Below are positions 42,001 to 54,000 of a stretch of DNA of 64,000 bases, piece after piece; position 1 is the first letter of the stretch; every line of letters begins with the position of its first letter. The DNA comes from Todiramphus chloris collaris (taxonomy: Eukaryota; Chordata; Aves; Coraciiformes; Alcedinidae). Below the pieces are notes generated by a model. The model was not told the DNA's origin. It was given only the letters and a program-made list of their open reading frames with translations, and did not search any database. The translations under genes and the position numbers were made by a program. Location of the stretch: assembly GCA_025345505.1 (NCBI GenBank), contig JANVCC010000030.1, forward strand, positions 3,150,123 to 3,214,122, in the 5' to 3' direction.

Positions 42001-45000
42001 ATTTGCTGGAGGTGAGCTAGTAACAGCACAGTTCCCAAAACAAAGTATTTTTTGTTGTTACCAGAACTACCTAGAGCTGTACCACGTGGGTGGAAGCAGT
42101 GCAGTGAATCACTGCTCTAAGTGCATCAGTGTTGTCTAGGGTATGACAAAGACTTTGTGATTACAGCATGCAAGGTGTAACTTCTGGCTAAAGGATCCAG
42201 AGCATCGCTGCACGCCACAGTGATCACCTTGCGCAGAGGCTGCACTAGGCCAGGTTGCTCAAGGCCCCATCCACCAGGGATGAGGCACCCACAACTTCTC
42301 TGGGCAACCTGTTCCAGTGTCCCACCATCCTCAGAGGGAAGAATTTCTTCCTAATCTCTAATCTAAATCTCCCCTCTTTCAATTTAAAGCCATTACCATT
42401 CATTCTATCACTACAAGCCCTTGTAAAATGCTCCACTCCAGCTTTCTTGTAGGCCCCCTTGAAGTACTGGAAAGGCTGATATAAGGCCTTCCTTGAGCCT
42501 TTTTTTCTCCAGGCTGAACAACCCCAACCCTCTCAGTCTGTCCTCGTAGGAAGGATGCTCCAGCCCTCAGACCACCTTTGTGGCCCTCCTCTGGACCTGC
42601 TCCAACAGGTCCATGCCAGAGGAGCTTTCAGAACTGATAAGCATTTTAAAACAATGTGTAAAAAAGGCTGAGAGTAGGCACCACGGTGTGCTCTCTAGAC
42701 AAGACAAAAAAACTCCACAGTCCTCTGCTGTTTTTCCTTCATATTTGTATCAGCCAAAAAAACCCAACAGACTCTAAGAAAACACGACCATTGCAAACCA
42801 CATTACTCCTTCCACAGATTCATTTTTATCCAGAAAAAACAAATATATCCTGCATGTAAAAACAGGGCCTACCAGAAACACTGCTGCATTCGTTCATGGT
42901 TGAGGAGAGCAAATGCCTGTCCATACACTGATTTGAAACCTGACATTTTAAAGTCTAGTAGGACTTCTAGCTCGGCTTTGCAAAATGCTGCAAGAAATAT
43001 GAACAACTATCTCCAAACTGCACCAAAAGCATCTGGTTCATTATTAAATTAAACCCGGACTAAGTTTGTATCTAAATGTGATGTTAGCACAATCAATTTA
43101 TGTGATCATTTTGTGAATGTTAGTAACTTCTTTCTCAATAAGGGCATCCTTTTGTGGAGGGACATGACAGATGCAGGCCTGGAACAACCTGATGCAGGGC
43201 TAAGTTTTCAAAGAAAGCCTGTGGCAGAACTACAGCCCCACTGCTCCACATCCCAATGTTATTTATGACAACACCCTTGCCTTTCTGCCTTAATTACTTT
43301 TTTTTTAACCCCCAAATGTCATCAAGCAACTCCTTAGAATTTAAGCCACAATTTATTTTAAGAGTCCAACGTCTAAGATGCTGAAGAATGGAGAAAGAAC
43401 GCACATGAACTGAAATAAAAGTAAATATTTGGGGAAGAGACAAACAATTTTTGAGGAAAAAAACCAAGCATATATTGCAAGCATCTGTGCAGACTTAATT
43501 TCATATCAGAGACTCCAGCTTCAGCCAAAATCAAATATTTGTCTCCACAATTTCACCCCAGGACATGCTAAACGCCTACAAAGAGCACTTCTACCCCACC
43601 AGCACTCTATCATCTGACGCCAGTGGAGGAGGTCTTGTGTCTGAGTCCTGGTCTGGATGACTCATGCCTAACTTTATGCAATTTTTTAAAAGAAAAGCAG
43701 AGAAGATGATTTTCTACAACAGAAGAGTTCCTGCACATGGTTTTCTTGCACACACACACAAAAAATACAATAGCGCACAGCTCTCAAGCTCTCTTTCAAG
43801 TTCTGTGCTGCTATACTAGTTTGGATAAGCAAGATGGAAATTCAGCAGGGCACCTGACTTACCTCCCAGCTTACAAGTACACGTGTGTCCGACAGGAAGG
43901 AGAGGGAAGGTGCTTTGCACCGTCCAGGCGGTCCTGTTGCTGTGGTGACTTCTGTAGCTTCCGAATATGGCCCGTACTGGAGGGGAAGAAGGTGTCTGTA
44001 CATTAATATATAAGCGTACACTTGTCTCACACTCACAGAATCCCAGATTGGTGGGGGTTGGGAGGGACCTCTGGAGATCACCTCATCCAAAACCCTCCAC
44101 TAAAACAGGATCACCCAGAGCAAGTTGCCCAGAATTTTGCATTTCTGTGGGTTTGGAATCTCTCCAGAGAAGGAGACTCCACAACCTCTCACAGCCTGGT
44201 CCAGGCTCTGGCACCCTCAAAGGAAAGAAGTTTTCCCTTATATTTAGGTAGACCTTCTTGTGTTCCAGTTTGTGGCTGTTGCCCCTTGTCAAAAAAAGAG
44301 ACTGGCCCCATTCCTCAAAGGCTTTCCAAGAACAGCACACACACATTTCCAATGCAATAAACTTTCTCAAAGATAGACCGGGCTGCCAACACACAGTGCC
44401 AAATACCAGAGTTCAGTAGAGACTGCATCAGCAACTGCCACATTCAAATGTCAGGTAAGCCCACGTATGAGCAGACAGCACATACGTCCTCCTGTGTGGT
44501 GGCGAGTGCTAGTGAAAGCCTAAGTCACCTCCAACTGACCCAAAAGTGAGAAGGTGCACTCGGCAACGGAGTAACTGAGGGACGCTTTGTGTCCTTCCGC
44601 CTTACCTTAAAATAACATGCTCGCATGTCTGTGCCATAGACTCCCATAACTGGCTTCTTGTGGATATAAGGAGCAGCACAGCAGCAGTAAAGCACCTACT
44701 GGAGTCCTAATCCTACTTATTTTATATAAAATGCCTGCCACATGTTAATTATAAAAGGACAGCGTGTGATGGAGTCTCAGCCTGTGTTCAACATGCAGGG
44801 GCTCACTGCCTGCATGCCCTGTATGGCTTAGCTCTGCAGGCAGTTATGCCAGTGCTCAGACAACATCTGAGTCCTTGCTAGGAGAATAATTTAAATGCAT
44901 ATTAGCAAAAGAAAAGGCAATTTTCAAGACCCTGGAAAACTAGCTTCAACCAGCAGCATGAGGACAGGAGAGAGAGAACAGTGGAAATGTTCTTTCTGAG

Positions 45001-48000
45001 GGTTCTTGAGTGAAATGAAGGTCGGTCAGTACATCCCCAAGCTAATTAGAAATTGTTATCCAGAACCAAGGAACTTCACTGGAAGCAATTAGAAGAAACC
45101 CACTGATACTTACTTATTTCGGAATGCAAAACTAGCAAGCATGAAAAAAATCAAGCCACTACAAAGGCTGCACAATGCTGAAATTATCATCTCCAGAAAA
45201 CCTCTTGACATGTACTATTGCTGGGACTGCCTTTATAGAGGCCTTTGGAAAGTTGCTCTCACAAAGGAAAGCAGAACCAACCCAAACCTCACAAGACCTT
45301 TCATCAGACAGAATTTCTGATGTATTTGGGAAGCCACATCTTCCAAGGAAACCACGGAACAAAAAAAGATAATCAAAGATAAAGCAGGTAATTTTTTAAA
45401 AATTATAATAGAAAGCAATCACTAAGAATGCAAACTTTCCTCAAAAATCTATCTGTACCCAAGTGACATTTCAGTGACTGTTTTTACACAGTTAAAATTT
45501 AAAGGAAAAAAAGACATGCAGTGGAAGGAGAATAAACAGACAACTCCTTGTAAGCAGACATGCCTTGTAGCAGGGGTTTTGCACATTTTGGTGCAGCTCA
45601 TTTTGGCCAGTCAAATCACACAAGTGTGATTCAAAATTGCAGCTCTTCCTTTAAGCACTTTTCCCTTTTTCTTTTGCCCATCTGTCCTTCACCTTTCTGG
45701 TGACCAGCACCACGAAAATCACTTCCCAGAATGGCCCATCTTGGGCTCAGCAGCAGCTCTGTTGAGAAGCCAAAGCACACCCTGGCAGGCTGCACGTACC
45801 CCACCGTCGTTCAAAGCTCTCACTCTGAACCGGTATGTTGCTCCAGGAAGAAGGTTGCTGATGGTGCACTCCAGGTCAGGACCATGATACACTTCAGAAA
45901 CAACTTCTTCGGGTTCTGTCATTTCTACACTGTACTCTGAGATGGGACAGCCACTTTCTGATGGAGGGACATCTAGAAAAAAATCATAATTATTTAATAA
46001 GGGAATATGCCAGGAAGATTAATTTTTAATTTCATATATCACAGATATATATACAACACAGATGCACAACTACCAGCAGTGATTTTCCTCTTTGACAGAC
46101 ACCTTACCTGCAGTATCTCATCCATCAACATGAGTGACATTTTGGAAGCAAATAAGTAAAATTACTCTTAGCCCTAAGCATTCACCAGGTCATATGGGCA
46201 CATGGAAGAGCAGCATCTCCCCCAAGGCAATGATCCTGGGATCTGATGCCAGGAGGTGACAAGCTACTTTTTAAAAACAACACAGCAGCTACCATCCTCT
46301 TTTGAGAACACCAACAGAAAAAAGGTTACTCTGCTTTCTTCCCCCAATACCAAAAGTGGTGCACCAAACAAATAGGTCAGCGAGGCAGGTATAGAAAGCT
46401 GCACGAAGAATGGGACTAGCGCTGGAAACACCCTTTCTGGGACAGAGAGAAATCAGCAGGCACGTGGTGGCTGCTGGCTATGCTTGGATACAGGCTGAGG
46501 AGGGTGATGTATGCTCCAGAACTACTACTTACACATGGGATTTCTGGCAAAGCCACACTAACACCCACTGAAATCAAAATAACTACTATCCTCCAATTTT
46601 ATTAGTCACATTGCTAACATTTATGAGATTCTAAATCTCTGTACAATGATCTAAACTGTGAATAACAGCTTTTTGTGAAACTGACTTTGTTTTCTGTGCC
46701 TGTACCTGTTTTGTTGTGGGCACCTTTTTTTCCCCCCAAGAAAACAGCATATTTGATAATATTTGCACATCACATTACAAGCCACTATCCACAGAATCAA
46801 CTTGCCTGGGGTTCTGAAAAGCAGTGATCCACCATGAGGGGTCCAGTCTTCCAAGAAACAACACAGTCTCTTGGAAGCACAGGTGAATTTTTATACTGGT
46901 GTTGAGATTATTATCAGTTATAAATCGTACTGGTCTAGAATTTAGTTTAATAAATGATGCCAGAAAGAATCTGGATGCTGCAAGATTATCAGAGTAAAAA
47001 AAAAAAAAGAAAAGTAATTTCTACATAGTAGCATGTACCTTGAACTCTGCTCTAGAGAAAACTCTGGGGTTTTTTTGACAGTTGAGTGTCATGTCCACAG
47101 TCCAAGTCCTTTGGAAAACTGCAGGTGTCCAAGGGATTGTGAGTGTTATACTGTGCAACAGGGCTTAAATGGCACCCAAAATCCTCAATATGCTCTAACT
47201 CGAATTTCTGAGAGAAGCCCTATACTAGAAGTAGCAAAATGCTTCTGCTAAGTGAATACTGAAAAGGAATAGAAAAGATCTTGAATCATGTGGCATTTCT
47301 GCAGTAAAAGGACAGATAGTCTAACATAACTGACACTTTATAGTCCTGAGAGACAGGTCTTCCCTAAAACAGAACAGGGAGCACGGTATGAGGCCTGAAA
47401 GACAGCTGGAGGACAGCTGAGTTCAAAAACCCATTACAGAGCCACAGCAGTTGAGGAGAAGTTGCACTTCTGACGTGCATGGACTTCACCAGACTTTGCT
47501 TCGTGTCTCCCAGAGAACACACTGCAATTTACCAACCATCAAGATCAAAGCTGATCAGCAGTGAGATGCTCCCATGGCTTACCCCATTGTAGCTGTACTT
47601 CTTTGTGCTTTGGCTTCCCCAAAACTCTTGGTGGCCGGCAGTGACCTGGTGCAACACTTAGTGTACGGACAGGTAAACTTTCAGAACACTGGAAGAGAAC
47701 AGGAGCTGAAGTTAGATCTCTGGTACAATTACTACCTACAAAGTGAGCCATGATCAGAAAGCAGCACAAGAAATTATTTTCTACAAAAACCACTTAATAG
47801 TCATTTATATAAACAATAAAAGATAGTATCTCCTATCAAGTATATTACTTAAAATTGCAATTAATAGAGTTCTTTTATTAGCATATTCAAAACTGTAGCA
47901 CAGGAAACTTTGATGGCTAATATTGTGGAGTTCTCTATTTTAAATTTACCTTGATTTTAAAATAGTGTAAAAGACTAAAGTACTCAGTCATAAAATAAAA

Positions 48001-51000
48001 TAAATAAAAACAAAAAAAACCAAAGCAGGAGGAATAAAAGTGTAGGTGCTAAAATGATTTTAAATCAAAGAAGGGAATGACAAGAATCAGTGGCTGGAAA
48101 ATGGAACCCAAAGATTTAAAGGAGAATTCAGCCACATGAAAAGTAATTGATTGTTACAACAAACTACCCCTACTGCATCTCCAGTCATCAGCTTTGGTCA
48201 GCACAGGCTCACATCCATGAGAGCCTGTGGTTTTTCTCAAGCAAATAGCCTGTCCAGATAAACACCATGGTCTTTTCTAGCCTATGTATAAACACCTACA
48301 GATTGGTTTTGAGGAAATCATATCTCACTAAATTGGTATTTGCACCCCCAAAAAACACATCAGGTACATACAGAACTCTTCTAAACTTCAGCAACTTACA
48401 ACATAAGATGAACTGCAATCTGTGTAGCTTACAGGAAAAACATTCAACCTTCTAATGCAGAAACCTTTCAGTAAAATCAGCAGATAAATCTCAGAAAAAT
48501 ACAAACCCAATAGTCCTTATTGTTAAATAATTGTTAAATACTACTTACCTGACTGTGTCCACCAGTGCTGATACAGCATGCCCGGAGTTTATACAAAGTG
48601 CCTGGTTTCAAGTGAGTACAGGTATATTCTGTAGCTGAGCCACTATATGCCACTTCCCATTGATTTGCTAAAAAATAACATACATTCAAGTTCAGAGAAG
48701 TATAATTCAAGAAGTTTACCAGTTTCCAGAAGGGAAGAAAATCCTTAAGGTGGTCTTCCACAAATGATATACTGCAGGAAAGTCATTAGTGCTAATATTG
48801 CTATGAATATTATTACTGCTTAAAGACATACATATGCATAGACACACATACAAATATAGATATATCATGTGCAAATATAAGTATTTCCAAAATAGATTGA
48901 AAGTATCAAATCAAACAATAGGTTCAGCCCTGTAAACTAAAATTCCACCAGACCTGGAGAAAAAGAGCATACTTTAAAAAACCTCCCCCAAACCTCCCCA
49001 AAATCGAATCCAAACTCCTCCAGGAACCCTGTAACTCAGTTTCCTTCATATCTGAAGCATTAATGCATTCATGACAAGAACAATAACAGCCCAAAGGGTC
49101 AGTATTTCTTTATAATAGCCATAATGGACTGAAATGGAAACAATTTGTTTCAAGTTTACCTTCCGGACTTCCTTGAGAAATCTCTAATAGATACTTCAGG
49201 ATTTCTGAACCACCATTATCCTGTGGAGGATCTGAAAAAAATAAGGCAAGTTGTTACTAAATCAAAATTAGGAGTGAAATGTAACAAAAAGATCACAGAA
49301 TAGGTTTTGGATTCTGTTCCTCCTCCTCCAAAAACTGCCCCACACTGACCACACCAAGAATTTGTAGCAGAAGTGGGTAGCGGACGTTGGTTTTCAGCAC
49401 GAGCCAGAACGAGGCAGCTGGGTAACATAGCTACAAACAAAATGTATGGAAAAAGCATTGAAAGAGAGCACTATGGAGGCTTGCCCCAGCCATGAAGGAA
49501 GCAGCTGGAATGATGCTGCAACTGCAATGGGACATGAAGCGGAAGGCAAAAAGTCTGAAGATGCTCTTGAGTGCAAGTGCAAGTCAGTCAACAAAAACAC
49601 GCAACATTTTTTGATTCTGAAAACAGAAGACCCTCTAAACTTCTCTTAAAATGTTCAAATAATTAAGTAGTCAAGCTCTCCAAACACATTCAACTTTGTA
49701 CTGAGAAGCAGCGTGAAAACTCCAAGACATATTTACATCATTTTATTTGAATTTACTACAACCCAAAAAAGCTTTACTGTGACAAACTGCCTTACCCCAC
49801 TTCACGCTGAAGCCATGAGATGTTATTGGCCCCTTAATAACGGGTCTGGTTGGAGGTCCTGGTCTGTCTGGGCTTGTTGTACAGACCAGCACTTCACTGG
49901 GAGAACTCTTTCCTTCCATGTTAGAAGCAAACAGCTGAAACAGAACCACAACAGGTTTACCATTGTTTACTGTAACTACTTCTCTGATAGTTCCATACAA
50001 GACTACTGGGAAGCCTGTCACATCCCAGCAAAGTGTGTGGGATTCTAATAACAGATATTAGATTGTCACATTGTTTCTTTACAAATCACATTCATTTTTC
50101 CTCTCCCTCTACTAGCAACAGATCATAACATGTTTAAGATAAAAGCACTGCTATTCTTCCCTTTAAAAGAAAAAAAAGTTACATGGCAACTTGCAATTAT
50201 TTACTCATAAAAGAATAAAACAATGACAGTAACTGTGCTGTTTAAATCAAATTAATTCAGTGTATCACACAATTAAAAGCTTAAGTAGTGTGACACACAA
50301 ACATGAAACCATTTAATCTATCACCATTGAAACAAGCAGGATGCACACAAAGAAAACTTTTTCAGCCAAATCCTTCATCCCTACACAAGAACACCTGATG
50401 ACTTCAGGGAGAAGGCTGCTATGCTAAAAGAATACACAAGGACATGGCCAGGAGATTGAGCAGATCAGGATCGTACAAGAAACCCCAAACGTAGCTGCTG
50501 AGAGCTCTGTTAGCTCAGGCTAGTCTCTGGGACAGAGATCTGCTGCCAAGGAAGTGAGTAAGAAAATCTGTATTATAATTGCTAATTGGAAATATAAGCT
50601 AGCAGGAACTTTTTCACTTGGGAAGCTGTTACTCTCAGAAGCAGTCATTTCTATCCTCTGTCTTAACACAGGCATCTGAGGAAAATGATTTTTTTAATGT
50701 TTAATTTGAAAGCAGGACAGCAGAGAAGCACTAAGTCCTTTTCCCTTAGACAGCCACAGCAGCTTTTACAATGCTAATTTAAAAGGCACCATCTCTGAAT
50801 GACACCACAACAACTTTCTGATTCTTTGGGTAGTTCTTCATGCAACTTCATATTCCCACCAAGGAATACGTGCAAAGTTGTTTTTAAGGATTTAAATGAG
50901 TCTTTGGGTAAGGTGGGGTTTTTTGTTGTTGTTATTGTTGCTCCTGAATATACTAAGACCTACAGAAACCAAATCTTTTTGATTTGACAAAGTTATAGTG

Positions 51001-54000
51001 TCCTGCTCTTCCACTGCCGTTTACAAAGGACACGAAGCTGCTTCCAGATTTCTGTTTGGCAACATGGAAGCACAGCAGATGTTGGCTTTAGAGTAGGCAT
51101 CTTGCCATCTCCGGACGGCATGACCCAATACCATCGTGCAGAGCCCTGCCTGGCTGCCAGCTTCGCTGAGCCGTTGCAGCAGAGAGCCTGGCCAGGGGGA
51201 CAGATGGATGGACAGCCTGGCTGCATGGCAGCCCCTCTGGTAAAAACTGCACTCTCTTCTCCTCAATAGCAGCACCAGCACTTGGAGTCATAGAATTATA
51301 AAGATTGGAAAAGACCTCCAAGATAATCAAGTCTGATGTTCTACTCGACACCTCCATGACCACTAGACCATGTCCTAAAGTGCCACATCCACCCATTTTT
51401 TTTTTAACACCTCCAGGGATGATGACTCCTGGGCAGCCTGTTCCAATGCTTAACTGCTCTTTCAGTAAAGGAATTCTTCCTAATACCTAATCTGAACTTC
51501 CACTGGCATAACTTGTGTCCATTTCCTCTTGTCCTGTTGTTAGTTACTAGGGAAGAGAGGCCAACACCAGCCTCACTCCAACCTCCTTTCAGGTAGCTGT
51601 AGAGGGCAATAAGGTCTGCTCTCAGCCTCCTCTTCTTCAGCCTAAACAATCCCAGCTCCCTCAGCCTCTCCTCGTAAGACATGTTCTCCAATTACCTCAT
51701 CAGCTTCGTTGCCCTCCTCTGTGCCCACTCCAGCACCTCAATGTCTTTCTTATGCTGTGGTGCCCAAGACTGGACACAGTACTCGAGGCGCGGTCTCACC
51801 ACTGCTGAGTACAGGGGGACAATCGCTTCCTTCCTCCTGCTGGTCATGCCATTTCTGATACAGGCCAGGGTGCTGTTGGCTTTCCTGGCCACCTATGCAC
51901 ACACTGGCTCACCTTCAGCAAGCTATCAACCAGCATCCCCAGGTCCTTTTCTGCCACGCAGCTTTCCAGCCACTCATGCCCAGGCCTATAACGATGCCTG
52001 GGGTTGTTGCAACCAAAGTGCAGGACCCAGCATTTGGCCTTGTCAGACCTCATACAATTGACGTTAGCCCATTGGTCCAACCTGTCCAGATCTCTCTGTG
52101 TTGTGTTGGATGGCTTCAGTAGCAGTGAGGCAGACAACTCAATTTTGTGTTTGCAAAAGACTTCAGGGAATCCCTCTGGAGGGGTATTTAGGAGCACCCA
52201 TGGAGCAGGTGACACCAGCACCTGCTAAATAAACAGCTCTAAAACCATCCACATGTACATATGGGACAGAAAAGCTTCAAGTTCTGCACATCAGGGGAAG
52301 ACAGACCTCTGAGCTGGGGAGGGAAGCTTACATCCTTGCTCCATTGTGTAGAAGTAATCAGGTTTTTGGGGAGCAGTGCAGCCAACTACAACCACCTCAC
52401 ACCCTGAGCCACACTTAACAACATCCTACCTGACAGACCAGGGTACCAAGAGCTATGCTCGTTTCAATGAGCAGTGAGCGTAGCCTCCGTGAGAAAAGTA
52501 AAAACGTACTGAACAGTGTCATCTACTAGGTCACAGCGTAAAGTAAATTGGTATTTGATGGTTCGGCTTTGGAGGTAGTACTAAGGGGTCCCTACAACGC
52601 CTGGAAAAAAGCCATCACAGAAAACGGTACACAATGACAAGAGGAAAAAGATTTTACCCTGAATTTATACTGTGTGCTTCTTCTGAGATTCTTCACAGTA
52701 CAGGCTTGCTCCTCTCCAGTGTACTTCGGGTGAAACACACTAGCCTAGAAAAAACAAACCCAAACAAAGTCCTGAAAATGAGGAGTCTGACAAAGGGCTT
52801 TCGGTACTGTAGTCTGTAGCTCGAACATAGAATCATAGAACCTTTATGGTTGGAAAGGACCTCCAGGGTCATCAAGTCCAACCTTTGTCCTAGCATTTCT
52901 CTAACCACTACACCATATCCTCAAGCTCCACATCTAATCGTTCTTTAAACACCTCCAGGGATGGTGACTCCACCACCTCCCTGGGCAGCCTGTTCCAGTG
53001 CCTAACCACTCTTTCAGTGAAGAATTTCCTCCTAATATCTAATCTAACCACCCCCCGCCCCCGCCCCCCCGCGCCGACGCAACTTGAGTCCATTTCCCCT
53101 CGTCCTATCACTACTAATTTGAGAGAAGAGACCAACACCACCCTCTCTACAACCTCCTTTTAGGTAGTTGTAGAGGGCAATAAGGTCTCCTCTCAGCCTC
53201 CTCTTCTCCAGACTAAACAAACCCAGTTCCCTCAGCCGCTCTTCATAGGGCATGCTTTCCAGCCCTTTCACCAGCTTTGGTGCCCTCCTCTGCACTCGCT
53301 CCAGCACCTCGATGTCCCTCCTGTGCTGTGGTGACCAAAACTGGACACAGTGCTCAAGGTGTGGTCTCACAAGTGCCGAGTATAGGGGTACGATCACCTC
53401 CCTACTCCTACTGGTCACACCGTTTCTGATCCAGGCCAGGATGCCATTGGCCTTCTTGGCCACCTGGGCACACTGCTGGCTCATGTTCAGCCGGCTACTG
53501 ACCAACACCCCCAGGTCCTTTTCTGCCAGGCAGCTCTCCAGCCACTCCTCCCCAAGCCTGGAGCGTTGCTGGGGGTTGTTGTGACTGAAGTGCAGGACCC
53601 AGCACTTGGCTTTGTTAAACTCCATACAATTGAGCTCAGCCCATCTCTCCAGCCTGTCCAGACCCCGCTGCAGAGCCTTCCTGCCCTCAAGCAGATCGAC
53701 ACTTGCGCTTAATTTTGTGTATTCTGCAAATTTACTGAGGGTACATTCCATTCCCTCGTCCAGGTCATTGAACAAGACAGGTCCCAAAACTGAGCCCTGA
53801 GGGACACCGCTTGTGACTGGTCGCCAACTGGATTTTACTCCGTTCACCAGCACCCTCTGAGCTCGGCCATCCAGCCAGTTTCTAACCCAGCGAAGAGTCC
53901 TCCTGTCTATGCCATGGCCTGCCAGCTTCTCCAGCAGAATGCTGTGGGAAACGGTGTCAAATGCCTTCCTGAAGTCCAGATAGACAACATCCACCGCCTT

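Larger units (their letters stand above)
41345..43862 (-). other. FNDC3B: FNDC3B intron i-j (2.5 kb)
   Basis: GT-AG intron carrying two CR1 fragments in opposite orientation: plus at 41906-41964 and minus at 42240-42620. Nothing else was recognised. Confidence 0.85.
47689..49795 (-). other. FNDC3B: FNDC3B introns f-g, e-f and d-e (short introns around exons e and f)
   Basis: Introns 47689-48548 (860 bp), 48668-49159 (492 bp) and 49232-49795 (564 bp), all GT-AG. They are the shortest in the window and contain no recognised repeat besides short A/T runs. Confidence 0.87.

Noticed and set aside
51681-53800. Plus-strand open frames of 64-126 codons over the CR1 copies
   Set aside because: They are antisense shadows of CR1 ORF2 and similar frames recur in every CR1 copy.
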